From Microbacterium sp. zg-B96 (lineage in GTDB: Bacteria > Actinomycetota > Actinomycetes > Actinomycetales > Microbacteriaceae): a stretch of 64,000 nucleotides of DNA. The position numbers and the translations under genes are program-made. Of the stretch, positions 27,758-36,551 are shown piece by piece (the stretch's first letter is position 1; every line of letters begins with the position of its first letter). The stretch covers positions 1,054,001 through 1,118,000 of the forward strand of contig NZ_CP126738.1 of the NCBI RefSeq assembly GCF_030246865.1. Reading direction: 5' to 3'. The notes beneath the pieces were generated by a model, which was not told where the DNA came from, did no database searches, and worked only from the letters and a program-made list of their open reading frames with translations.

Positions 27758-28526
27758 GCCCGGCTGCGCGCACACCGGCGACTCCGCCGGGGTGCCGTGG
27801 GAGGGCCGCAGCTTCCAGTCAAACCCGCATGCTGGCGATGACGGCTCCGCCGATCCCTCGTTGCTCGCGGCGCTGCAGGCATTCCGCGCCGGCACCGGTG
27901 ACCAGACCGCTGTCGTCGAGGCGTACCGCACCGCGCGGCTGCTGATTCCGCTCGTCGCCGAGAAGGGCGACGAGGGCGTCGGGCCGACCGGGCTGGTCGT
28001 CGACAAGACGCAGGAACTGTCGATCGTGACGGTGGCCGCGCCGGACGGGCGACGGGTGCTCCCGGTGTTCAGCTCGGTCGCGGCGATGCAGCGGTGGGAT
28101 GCCACCGCGCGCCCCGTGCCTGCCGACGGTGTGCGCACCGCGGTGGCCGCCGCGCACGATGACACCGACCTGATCGTGATCGATCCGACGAGTGAGACCG
28201 AGTTCGTGCTGCGCCGGCCCGCCGTCTGGGCGATCGGTCAGGGCCACGAGTGGGAGCCGAGCTTCGCGTCCCCGGAGGTGTACCGCGGACTGCAGGAGAG
28301 CATCGGGGGAGAGCTGGCGGTGCTCGATCTGTCGATGGAGCCCGGCGATCCCGACGCGCGGCTGCGCGGGCCCGAGCTGTTGGTGCGGCTGCAGCTGGTC
28401 GCCGGCCTGGAGCAGGCCGAGCTCGACGCCGTGCTGCAGCGGCTCGCCGCGCGCTGGGCCGCCGATGACCGTATCGCGGTGCTGGTCGATTCCCTGACCG
28501 TGAAGCTCACCCGCCCCGCCGAGTGA
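27741..28526 (+). CDS. SseB-family protein
   Basis: A 261-residue protein with an SseB domain: an N-terminal part with [29 protein letters not shown], then [12 protein letters not shown] and a more variable C-terminal half. SseB-type proteins are widespread in actinobacteria next to hisA or infC; their role is unknown. The start inside hisA (overlap 17 bp) suggests co-transcription. The stop codon TGA lies within the first unit of a 20-bp-period repeat array, so the protein end and the repeat are fused. Confidence 0.82.
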   Translation: MSPDPEPGCAHTGDSAGVPWEGRSFQSNPHAGDDGSADPSLLAALQAFRAGTGDQTAVVEAYRTARLLIPLVAEKGDEGVGPTGLVVDKTQELSIVTVAAPDGRRVLPVFSSVAAMQRWDATARPVPADGVRTAVAAAHDDTDLIVIDPTSETEFVLRRPAVWAIGQGHEWEPSFASPEVYRGLQESIGGELAVLDLSMEPGDPDARLRGPELLVRLQLVAGLEQAELDAVLQRLAARWAADDRIAVLVDSLTVKLTRPAE

Positions 28527-28680
28527 GTATTCCCGCCGCCGAGTGAGTATTCGTACTGCCGAGTGAGTATTGCGGCCGCCGAGTGAGTACTCACGCCGAC
28601 GCGAATACTCGCTCGCGGGCTCGAATACTCACTCGAGGACGCGAATACTCACTCGCGGGCTCGAATACTCACTCGCGGGC
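28520..28680. repeat. 20-bp-period repeat array 1, four direct plus four inverted units
   Basis: The core GAGTGAGTAT starts at 28521, 28541, 28561 and 28581 (the last as ...TAC), then in reverse orientation (centred on ATACTCACTC) within units beginning 28601, 28621, 28641 and 28661. The period is exactly 20 bp in both halves, while the ten spacer bases differ from unit to unit. The two halves form one large inverted repeat between convergent genes. The first unit supplies the stop codon of the SseB-like gene. Confidence 0.85.
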
Positions 28681-28682
28681 GC

Positions 28683-29102
28683 TCAGGTGACGGGGCCCGT
28701 CAGCTTCTCGCCGGGGCCTTTACCGATCGGGTCGGGGACGACGGATGCCTCGCGGAACGCAAGTTGCAGCGACCGCAGGCCGTCCCGGAGCGACCGGGCG
28801 TGCATGTCGCTGATCTCGGGGGCACCGGCGGTGATCAGGCCGGCCAGCGCGTTGATGAGCTTGCGCGCCTCATCGAGGTCGGTCTGCGTCTGCGGGTCGT
28901 CGGCGAGCCCGACCTTCACTGCGGCGGCGCTCATCAAGTGCACCGCGGTCGTGGTGATCACCTCGACCGCCGGCACGTCGGCGATGTCCCGGGTCGCGGA
29001 GTTGGCGGCGCGATCCTGCTCCTCCCAGCGGGCCTCGGTTGCGGCATCCGGGGCACTCCCGGAGGTCGGCTGATCGTCGTGCCCAAGGGGAATCGTGTTC
29101 AC
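28683..29102 (-). CDS. DUF1844 protein
   Basis: A 139-residue acidic protein with the DUF1844 region (RDIADVPAVEVITTTAVHLM and KVGLADDPQTQTDLDEARKL). The family is conserved in actinobacteria beside infC; function unknown. A longer frame to 29210 exists, but it would run through the infC promoter and leader on the opposite strand; the GTG at 29102 gives the usual family opening. It is divergent from infC, and its end lies 2 bp from repeat array 1. Confidence 0.85.
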   Translation of the reverse strand: MNTIPLGHDDQPTSGSAPDAATEARWEEQDRAANSATRDIADVPAVEVITTTAVHLMSAAAVKVGLADDPQTQTDLDEARKLINALAGLITAGAPEISDMHARSLRDGLRSLQLAFREASVVPDPIGKGPGEKLTGPVT

Positions 29103-29116
29103 ATCACACTTTCTGC

Positions 29117-29122
29117 TAGACT
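29117..29122 (+). promoter_or_regulatory. -10 hexamer of the infC-rpmI-rplT operon
   Basis: TAGACT upstream of a leader of about 235 nt. No convincing -35 element is seen. Confidence 0.4.
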
Positions 29123-29129
29123 TTCGCGG

Positions 29130-29363
29130 GCACCGGGGGGTTCTCCCCCGGATCGAAAGAGGATCACATCCCACCCGCGCTTGCCGCTCAAGGCTACCGG
29201 GTCCACGCACTCCGCTCCGTCTCGTACGGAGTAGCCAGGGTGCACAAGCTCGGCGCAGGTGCGCTGTGCGGGTGGAACGTGCGAATCTTCCGCCCGCGAG
29301 GGACCGCTGAAATGCGGATCGTCGCGGTGGCCGGTCCTATTCGTTACGTAAGAGGAGCTCCGC
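29130..29363 (+). promoter_or_regulatory. long structured leader of infC
   Basis: About 235 nt without a gene on this strand. It contains several hairpins, among them CCGGGGG/CCCCCGG near 29132-29152, CTCCGT/ACGGAG near 29210-29226 and CCGC/GCGG near 29304-29317, and ends with the AGAGGAG ribosome site. The infC operon is autoregulated in many bacteria, so this is a candidate control region; no known leader family can be assigned by eye. Confidence 0.45.
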
Positions 29364-30380
<1,017 letters not shown>

Positions 30381-30451
30381 GCCCCCACATACTCCCGCAC
30401 CGCGGGGTACCGACTCCCGCCTGCGCGGGACGTGAACGAAGGAAGAAAGAG

Positions 30452-30646
30452 ATGCCGAAGCAGAAGACCCACTCGGGTGCCAAGAAGCGCTTCAAGCTCA
30501 CCGGAAGCGGCAAGCTCATGAAGCAGCAGGCCGGCATGCGCCACAACCTCGAGGGCAAGTCGAGCCGTCGTACCCGCCGCCTCAACCAGGAGCAGGTTCT
30601 GGCCCCGGGCGACGCCAAGGTCGCCAAGAAGCTGCTCGGTCGCTGA
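30452..30646 (+). CDS. rpmI: 50S ribosomal protein L35
   Basis: Structural 50S protein of 64 residues with the L35 signature ([20 protein letters not shown]). The start is preceded by AAGGAAGAAAGAG. It is the middle gene of infC-rpmI-rplT, separated by 71 bp from infC and 30 bp from rplT, the universal order. Confidence 0.98.
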   Translation: MPKQKTHSGAKKRFKLTGSGKLMKQQAGMRHNLEGKSSRRTRRLNQEQVLAPGDAKVAKKLLGR

Positions 30647-30676
30647 GCCTCCACGCACGTTAGAAAGTAGAAGAAA

Positions 30677-31057
30677 ATGGCAAGAGTCAAGCGGGCTGTA
30701 AACGCCCACAAGAAGCGTCGCGTCATCCTCGAGCGCGCGTCCGGTTACCGCGGTCAGCGCTCGCGTCTGTACCGCAAGGCGAAGGAGCAGGTCACCCACT
30801 CGCTCGTCTACGCGTACCGGGACCGCCGCAAGCGCAAGGGCAACTTCCGTCGCCTCTGGATCCAGCGCATCAACGCCGCTGCCCGTCAGAACGGCATCAC
30901 GTACAACCGCTTCATCCAGGGTCTGGGTATCGCGGGTGTGCAGGTCGACCGTCGCATGCTGGCCGAGCTGGCTGTGCACGAGCCGGCCGTCTTCGCCTCG
31001 CTCGTCCAGACGGCAAAGACCGCGCTGCCGGCCGACGTCAACGCTCCCAAGGCCTGA
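30677..31057 (+). CDS. rplT: 50S ribosomal protein L20
   Basis: Assembly-initiating 50S protein of 126 residues, with the typical [19 protein letters not shown] opening and the globular region ending in [20 protein letters not shown]. In several bacteria L20 represses its own operon by binding the mRNA leader. It is followed by a clear terminator. Confidence 0.98.
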   Translation: MARVKRAVNAHKKRRVILERASGYRGQRSRLYRKAKEQVTHSLVYAYRDRRKRKGNFRRLWIQRINAAARQNGITYNRFIQGLGIAGVQVDRRMLAELAVHEPAVFASLVQTAKTALPADVNAPKA

Positions 31058-31094
31058 ATCGACCTGATTCCGTCAGCGCCTGGCGCTCATCGGA

Positions 31095-31124
31095 AAGGGG
31101 CGTCCTCCTCGGAGGGCGCCCCTT
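31095..31124 (+). terminator. terminator of the infC-rpmI-rplT operon
   Basis: Stem AAGGGGCG-t-CCTC / GAGG-g-CGCCCCTT (13 pairs including one G-U) with a CTCG loop, followed by CGTCGT. Confidence 0.7.
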
Positions 31125-31155
31125 CGTCGTACCCGGACGGCGCACATTCGCCGCT

Positions 31156-31161
31156 TAGGAT
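31156..31161 (+). promoter_or_regulatory. -10 hexamer of the rRNA methyltransferase gene (leaderless)
   Basis: TAGGAT followed by 6 nt and the GTG at 31168. Confidence 0.5.
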
Positions 31162-31167
31162 GGGACT

Positions 31168-31968
31168 GTGCTCGAGAATCCGCGTTCGCCTCGTGTGCGT
31201 GCTGTCGCCAAACTGACCAAGCGCAGTGCCCGCCAGGAGACCGGCCTCTTCCTCCTCGAGGGACCGCAGGCCGCGCGTGAAGCGCTGGCGCACCGCCCCG
31301 ACACGCTCGTCGAGCTGTTCGCGACCCCCAGTGCGCTGGAACGCCACGCCGACGTGCGTGAGGCGGCGCAGGATGCCGGCATCGACGTCATCTTCACCAC
31401 CGAAGCGGTCCTCGACGCCATGGCCGACACGGTCACCCCGCAGGGCATCGTCGCCGTCGCCCGGCAGGCGCCCACTTCGGTGCGCGACGTGTTCGCCGCC
31501 GGTCCCAAGCTCATCGCGATCTGCGAAGAAGTGCGCGACCCGGGCAACCTCGGCACCATCATCCGGGCAGCGGATGCCGCCGGCGCCGACGCCGTCATCC
31601 TCACTGGGCGCACCGTGGATCTGTACAACCCCAAGGTCGTGCGTGCCACGACCGGCTCGCTCTTCCACATCCCGGTCGCCGTGGGCGCCGACCTGGAGAC
31701 CACGGCCGCACGCGCACGCGCCGCAGGGATGCAGGTGGTCGCCGCCGACGTCGGGGGAGAGGACTTCCTGGCCCGGCGGAGCCTGTTGGCCCAGCCCACC
31801 GCGTGGCTGTTCGGCAACGAGGCGCGCGGGCTCGATGACGCCGCGCTCGCCCACGCCGACATCGCGCTGCGCCTGCCGATCTACGGTGGCGCCGAGTCGC
31901 TCAACCTCGCCACCGCCGCGAGCGTGTGCCTGTACGAGAGCGCTTTCGCGCAGCGAACCGAGGACTGA
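31168..31968 (+). CDS. TrmH/SpoU-family RNA 2'-O-methyltransferase
   Basis: A 266-residue SPOUT methyltransferase. An N-terminal substrate-binding domain (RQETGLFLLEGPQAAREAL) precedes the knot domain with ICEEVRDPGNLGTIIRAADA, the SAM-binding LFGNEARGLDD and the C-terminal LPIYGGAESLNLATAASVCL motif. It most resembles the group that 2'-O-methylates 23S rRNA (RlmB or TsnR-like). The order rplT then this gene, often followed by pheS, is common in actinobacteria. Exact target nucleotide unknown. Confidence 0.92.
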   Translation: MLENPRSPRVRAVAKLTKRSARQETGLFLLEGPQAAREALAHRPDTLVELFATPSALERHADVREAAQDAGIDVIFTTEAVLDAMADTVTPQGIVAVARQAPTSVRDVFAAGPKLIAICEEVRDPGNLGTIIRAADAAGADAVILTGRTVDLYNPKVVRATTGSLFHIPVAVGADLETTAARARAAGMQVVAADVGGEDFLARRSLLAQPTAWLFGNEARGLDDAALAHADIALRLPIYGGAESLNLATAASVCLYESAFAQRTED

Positions 31969-32041
31969 CCGCTCGCGTCGGTTTTGTTTCAGAACGGTAA
32001 AGGTCGCGTCAAGCGCCCTACTCCGTGCCGCAACGCATGAA

Positions 32042-32047
32042 TAGGGT
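32042..32047 (+). promoter_or_regulatory. -10 hexamer of the glutamate ABC operon (leaderless)
   Basis: TAGGGT followed by 6 nt and the ATG at 32054. Confidence 0.5.
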
Positions 32048-32053
32048 GTCCCC

Positions 32054-32848
32054 ATGGCGATTCCAGACCCGCAGGCTGCTCCGCGCACCTCGAACATCGA
32101 TGTCCAGCGTGGGCAGCCCCTCGTGGTGGTCTCCGATGTGCAGAAGCACTACGGCGACTTCCAGGCGCTCAAGGACATCAACCTGACGGTCAACCGCGGC
32201 GAGGTCGTCGTGGTGATCGGCCCCTCGGGCTCGGGCAAGTCGACGCTGTGCCGCACGATCAACCGCCTCGAGACCATCACCAGCGGCACGATCACGATCG
32301 ACGGCAAGGAGCTGCCCAAGGAGGGCAAGGCCCTCGCCGCGCTGCGCGCGGACGTCGGGATGGTCTTCCAGTCCTTCAACCTCTTCTCCCACCTCACCAT
32401 CCTCGAGAACGTCACGCTGGGTCCGATCCGGGTCAAGAAGATGAAGAAGGCGGATGCCGAGTCGGAGGCGCGGATCCTGCTGGAGCGCGTCGGGGTGGCC
32501 CAGCAGGCGGAGAAGCTGCCCGCACAGCTGTCCGGTGGTCAGCAGCAGCGCGTCGCGATCGCGCGGGCGCTGGCGATGAAGCCGAAGGTGATGCTCTTCG
32601 ACGAGCCCACCAGCGCCCTGGACCCGGAGATGATCAACGAGGTGCTCGACGTCATGGTCGGCCTCGCCCAGGATGGCATGACCATGATCGTCGTCACCCA
32701 CGAGATGGGCTTCGCCCGCAAGGCCGCCGACCGTGTCGTCTTCATGGCGGACGGGCAGATCGTCGAGGCGGCGACTCCGGACGAGTTCTTCACCAAGCCC
32801 AAGAGCGAGCGGGCCAAAGACTTCCTCTCCAAACTCATCACCCACTGA
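32054..32848 (+). CDS. gluA: polar amino acid ABC transporter, ATPase subunit
   Basis: Energises uptake of glutamate or a related amino acid. The 264-residue ATPase has Walker [10 protein letters not shown], signature LSGGQQQR, Walker [13 protein letters not shown] and the switch histidine in VVTHEMGFA. All motifs are intact. It heads gluA-B-C-D, the same order as the corynebacterial glutamate importer. Substrate specificity is inferred from the order and the binding protein type; glutamine or arginine cannot be excluded. Confidence 0.93.
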   Translation: MAIPDPQAAPRTSNIDVQRGQPLVVVSDVQKHYGDFQALKDINLTVNRGEVVVVIGPSGSGKSTLCRTINRLETITSGTITIDGKELPKEGKALAALRADVGMVFQSFNLFSHLTILENVTLGPIRVKKMKKADAESEARILLERVGVAQQAEKLPAQLSGGQQQRVAIARALAMKPKVMLFDEPTSALDPEMINEVLDVMVGLAQDGMTMIVVTHEMGFARKAADRVVFMADGQIVEAATPDEFFTKPKSERAKDFLSKLITH

Positions 32849-32906
32849 ATACGTCGCGCCCTGCACCGGCGCGGAGACCGAAGATACCCACGACCAGGAG
32901 GATCAC

Positions 32907-33821
32907 ATGCGAATCAATCGGATTGGCGGAGCGTTCGCGGCCGTCGCGATCGCCGCGCTCGCACTGACCGGCTGCAACAGCGGCACCCCCGGTGGCACGG
33001 AGACCCCCGCCGACGCCGCCGAGGAAACCACGAGCGGCACCCCCTGGGAGGTCGCCGAGGACGTCACGCTCGAAGGCAGCCCCACGTTCGACGCCATGAC
33101 CGAGCGCGGCAACGTGGTCGTGGGCGTCAAGGAGGACCAGCCCGGCCTGGGCTTCCTCGACCCCACGACCGGAGAGCGCACCGGCTTCGACATCGACATC
33201 GCCCGCTGGATCGCGGCGTCGCTGGGCTTCGATGAGGAAGACATCGAGTTCGTCGCCATCCCCTCCACGAACCGCGAGCAGGCGATCGTGAACGGCGACA
33301 TCGACTACTACGTCGGCACCTACTCGATCACCGACAAGCGCAAGCTGGACATCGACTTCGCCGGTCCGTACTTCGTCACCGGCCAGGGCCTTCTGGTCGC
33401 GGCGGACAATGATGAGATCACCGATGTCGATTCGCTGACGGCCGACGACATCGTCTGCTCGGCGACCGGGTCGACCTCGATCCAGCGGATCAAGGACGAG
33501 ACCCCGGCACAGACGAAGGAGTACGACACGTACTCCACGTGCGTCGAGGACCTGAAGAACAACCAGGTCGACGCCGTCACCACCGACGAGGCCATCCTCA
33601 TCGGCTACGCCGCGCAGGACCCTGACAACCTGAAGGTCGTCGGCGACGTGTTCAGCGAGGAGCGCTACGGCGTGGGCCTGACCAAGGGGGATGCCGCGCT
33701 GCAGGAGCACATCAACACGCTGTTCACCGACGGCGGCGAGGTGTGGGATGTCATCTTCGAGAACAACCTGGGTGCATCCGGCGTGAGCGCCGAGCAGCCC
33801 GAGGTCGACGCAGTCGAGTAA
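32907..33821 (+). CDS. gluB: amino acid ABC transporter, substrate-binding lipoprotein
   Basis: A 304-residue solute-binding protein of family 3. A signal sequence (about residues 1-22) ends in the lipobox LTGC, so the protein is lipid-anchored outside the membrane. The mature part contains VVGVKEDQPGLGFLDPTTG, GFDIDIARWIAASLG and the YYVGTYSITDKRKLDIDFAGPY binding region, typical of glutamate/aspartate binders. A ribosome site AGGAGGA precedes the ATG. A very stable hairpin follows the gene. Confidence 0.93.
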   Translation: MRINRIGGAFAAVAIAALALTGCNSGTPGGTETPADAAEETTSGTPWEVAEDVTLEGSPTFDAMTERGNVVVGVKEDQPGLGFLDPTTGERTGFDIDIARWIAASLGFDEEDIEFVAIPSTNREQAIVNGDIDYYVGTYSITDKRKLDIDFAGPYFVTGQGLLVAADNDEITDVDSLTADDIVCSATGSTSIQRIKDETPAQTKEYDTYSTCVEDLKNNQVDAVTTDEAILIGYAAQDPDNLKVVGDVFSEERYGVGLTKGDAALQEHINTLFTDGGEVWDVIFENNLGASGVSAEQPEVDAVE

Positions 33822-33828
33822 CACCGTT

Positions 33829-33858
33829 CCGGCGGCGGCGCGCCCGCGCCGCCGCCGG
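33829..33858 (+). promoter_or_regulatory. intercistronic hairpin between gluB and gluC
   Basis: Inverted repeat CCGGCGGCGGCGCG / CGCGCCGCCGCCGG, almost pure GC, 8 bp after the gluB stop. The innermost pairs must open to form a loop. No U tract follows and gluC begins 39 bp later, so it more likely stabilises the gluA-gluB mRNA, or causes partial termination, than ends the operon. Confidence 0.6.
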
Positions 33859-33897
33859 AGTGTCTCTGCTGGACTGTGAACTACGAGAGGCGGATCG

Positions 33898-34545
33898 ATG
33901 GGCGTCATCACCGACAACCTCGACCTGTGGGGCGAAGCGATCACCGGCACCCTGGTGCTGTTCTTCGGCGGCGGCGTGATCGCGCTGGTGCTGGGTCTCA
34001 TCGTGGGGGCGATGCGGGTCTCACCCGTCCCGATCGCCCGCGCGGTCGGCACGGTGTACGTCAACTGGATCCGCAACACCCCGCTGACCCTGGTGATGTT
34101 CTTCTTCGCCTTCTGCCTGCCGATCCTGCTGCAGGAGCGTATTGACGCGATTCTGCTGGCCACGGTCGCGCTGGGCATCTACACCGCCACCTATGTCGCC
34201 GAGACCATTCGCTCGGGCGTCAACACCGTCCCGGTGGGCCAGGCAGAAGCTGCCCGCGCCGTCGGCCTCACGTTCAGCCAGGTGATGACGCTCGTGGTGC
34301 TGCCGCAGGCCACTCGGTCGGTCATCCCGCCGATGATGAGCGTGTTCATCGCCCTGCTGAAGAACACCACGGTGGCTGCGGGCTTCTCTGTACTCAACCT
34401 CGGCTCGGTGCGCTCCTGGCTCAGCGAGCGCGGTGAGAACCAGCTCGTCGTGCTGCTGTGGGTGATGGTCATCTTCGTCGTCCTCGTGCTGCTGATGGCC
34501 TGGCTGCAGCGGGCGATTGAGAACAAGTGGAGGGTCGCGCGATGA
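33898..34545 (+). CDS. gluC: amino acid ABC transporter permease (first subunit)
   Basis: A 215-residue His/Glu/Gln/Arg-type permease with about five membrane segments. The opening TGTLVLFFGGGVIALVLG segment and the cytoplasmic EAA loop ARAVGLTFSQVMTLVVLPQA are typical. A GAGAGG ribosome site precedes the ATG. Its stop overlaps gluD by four bases (ATGA), ensuring equal amounts of the two permeases. Confidence 0.93.
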   Translation: MGVITDNLDLWGEAITGTLVLFFGGGVIALVLGLIVGAMRVSPVPIARAVGTVYVNWIRNTPLTLVMFFFAFCLPILLQERIDAILLATVALGIYTATYVAETIRSGVNTVPVGQAEAARAVGLTFSQVMTLVVLPQATRSVIPPMMSVFIALLKNTTVAAGFSVLNLGSVRSWLSERGENQLVVLLWVMVIFVVLVLLMAWLQRAIENKWRVAR

Positions 34546-35450
34546 GCTCCGTCCTGTACGACGTCCCCGGGCCCAAGGCCATCGTCCGCAACCGCATCAT
34601 CGGAGTCGCCACGATCCTCGTGGTCCTCGCCATCTTCGGGTGGGTCATCTGGCGCTTCGCCGAGACCGGCCAGTTCAGCGCCCAGAAGTGGGAGCTGTTC
34701 GGCTACGCGAGCATCTGGATGCTCTTCCTCGAGGCCACCGGCAACACCCTCGCCGCCTTCGGGGTCGCCGCCGTCGGCGCCCTCGTGCTCGGTTTCGTCC
34801 TCGCCATCGGCCGTATGTCCGACCATGCCTGGATCCGCGTCCCGGTCGGCTGGATCGTCGAGGTGCTGCGGGCCATCCCGGTCCTGGTGTTCATGACCCT
34901 GCTCTACTACGGTCTGCCGGTCATCGACGTCAAGATGGAGCCCTACTGGGCCGTGGTCATCGCCCTCATCGCGTACAACGGTTCGGTGCTGGCAGAAGTG
35001 CTGCGCGCCGGCGTCGAGTCGCTCCCGCGCGGGCAGCGGGAAGCCGGCTACGCAATCGGCCTGCGCAAGGCGGGCGTGATGCGCCTGGTGCTCCTGCCGC
35101 AGGCGATCCGCGCCATGATGCCGGTCATCGTCGCCCAGCTCGTCGTGACTCTGAAGGACACCGCGCTGGGCTTCATCATCACCTACCCCGAGTTGCTGTA
35201 CCTGGTGAAGCTGCTGGGCTCCAACGCCGTCTACGGTTCGCCGCTGATCCCCGCCGCCCTCGTCGGCGGTGCGATCTACATCGTGCTGTGCCTCGTACTG
35301 TCCTACATCGCGCACGTGCTGCAGAATCGCGTGCGCCGTTCGCCCCGGGTGTTCGTCGACCAGACGCACCATCCCGTCGCCGAGACGACCGACACCGAGG
35401 TGATCTCGATGCAGCTGGGCGCCGGCAAGTACGACAGCAGGGGCGAGTAG
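34542..35450 (+). CDS. gluD: amino acid ABC transporter permease (second subunit)
   Basis: A 302-residue permease of the same family, with an extra N-terminal segment (about residues 22-45) and the EAA loop GYAIGLRKAGVMRLVLLPQA. The C-terminal 35 residues are hydrophilic (VFVDQTHHPVAETTD). The start at 34542 is set by the ATGA overlap with gluC. It completes the importer. Confidence 0.93.
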   Translation: MSSVLYDVPGPKAIVRNRIIGVATILVVLAIFGWVIWRFAETGQFSAQKWELFGYASIWMLFLEATGNTLAAFGVAAVGALVLGFVLAIGRMSDHAWIRVPVGWIVEVLRAIPVLVFMTLLYYGLPVIDVKMEPYWAVVIALIAYNGSVLAEVLRAGVESLPRGQREAGYAIGLRKAGVMRLVLLPQAIRAMMPVIVAQLVVTLKDTALGFIITYPELLYLVKLLGSNAVYGSPLIPAALVGGAIYIVLCLVLSYIAHVLQNRVRRSPRVFVDQTHHPVAETTDTEVISMQLGAGKYDSRGE

Positions 35451-35496
35451 TCGTCGTCGGTTCACCCCGTCGCCAGGTTCGCCCTGCAGCGGTCGG

Positions 35497-35502
35497 TAGA
35501 CT
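35497..35502 (+). promoter_or_regulatory. pheS -10 hexamer (near-leaderless)
   Basis: TAGACT followed by 8 nt and the GTG at 35511. Confidence 0.45.
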
Positions 35503-35510
35503 CGTTCCTC

Positions 35511-36551
35511 GTGTCTGACTCTCCCGAGATCACCCCTGAAGCGGTGGATGCCGCGGTCGACGCGGCGCTGGCCGCGATCGCCGCCGCCGCCACCACGGCC
35601 GAGCTGAAGGCGGCGCGCTCCGCGCACTCCGCCGAGGGTTCGCCGCTGGCCGCCCTCAACGCGCAGCTGCGTTCCGTGCCCAACGAGCGCAAGGCGGAAT
35701 TCGGCAAGCTCGTCGGCCAGGCGCGCGGTCGCGTGAACCAGGCGCTGGCCGCGCGGGAGGCGGAGCTGGCCGCGGCGGAGACCGCCGCCCAGCTCGAGGC
35801 GGAGCGCGTGGACATCACCGCGCTCGCGCAGCGTGCGCGCACCGGTGCGAGGCATCCGCTGAGCCTGCTGCAGGAGCAGATCGCGGACCTGTTCGTCGGC
35901 ATGGGCTGGGAGATCGCCGAAGGCCCCGAGCTCGAGCACGAGTGGTTCAACTTCGACGCCCTGAACTTCGACGTCGACCACCCGGCACGCCAGATGCAGG
36001 ACACCTTCTACGTCGACCCGGTGCAGCGACACCTCGTCATGCGCACGCACACCAGCCCCGTGCAGGTGCGCAGCATGCTTGAACGCGACCTGCCGATCTA
36101 CATCCTCGCGCCCGGCCGGGTGTACCGCACCGACGAGTTCGATGCCACGCACCTGCCGGTGTTCAGCCAGTTCGAAGGTCTCGTCGTCGACAAGGGCATC
36201 ACGATGGCGCATCTGAAGGGCACGCTCGACCATGTTGCGCGCACCCTCTTCGGCGCCGAGGCGAAGACGCGCATGCGCGCCAACTACTTCCCCTTCACCG
36301 AGCCGTCCGCCGAGTTCGACCTGTGGCATCCCACCTTCAAGGGCGGGGCGCGCTGGATCGAGTGGGGCGGCTGCGGAATGGTCAACCCCAATGTGCTGCG
36401 CGCGGCCGGGATCGACCCCGAGGTCTACTCCGGCTTCGCGTTCGGCATGGGATTCGAGCGGACTCTCATGTTCCGCAGCGATGTCCAGGACATGCGCGAC
36501 ATGGCCGAAGGCGATGTCCGCTTCAGCGAGCAGTTTGGAATGGTGGTCTGA
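35511..36551 (+). CDS. pheS: phenylalanyl-tRNA synthetase alpha subunit
   Basis: Catalytic subunit of the (alpha-beta)2 enzyme that charges tRNA-Phe. The 346-residue protein has an N-terminal coiled coil (residues 5-100), class II motif 2 around [21 protein letters not shown] and FRTDE-like [15 protein letters not shown], and motif 3 [13 protein letters not shown]. The stop shares one base with the ATG of pheT (TGATG). Confidence 0.97.
   Translation: MSDSPEITPEAVDAAVDAALAAIAAAATTAELKAARSAHSAEGSPLAALNAQLRSVPNERKAEFGKLVGQARGRVNQALAAREAELAAAETAAQLEAERVDITALAQRARTGARHPLSLLQEQIADLFVGMGWEIAEGPELEHEWFNFDALNFDVDHPARQMQDTFYVDPVQRHLVMRTHTSPVQVRSMLERDLPIYILAPGRVYRTDEFDATHLPVFSQFEGLVVDKGITMAHLKGTLDHVARTLFGAEAKTRMRANYFPFTEPSAEFDLWHPTFKGGARWIEWGGCGMVNPNVLRAAGIDPEVYSGFAFGMGFERTLMFRSDVQDMRDMAEGDVRFSEQFGMVV

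Noticed and set aside
34191..36329. Long minus-strand frame opposite gluC, gluD and pheS
   Set aside because: Shadow of well-identified genes; composition is that of an antisense frame.
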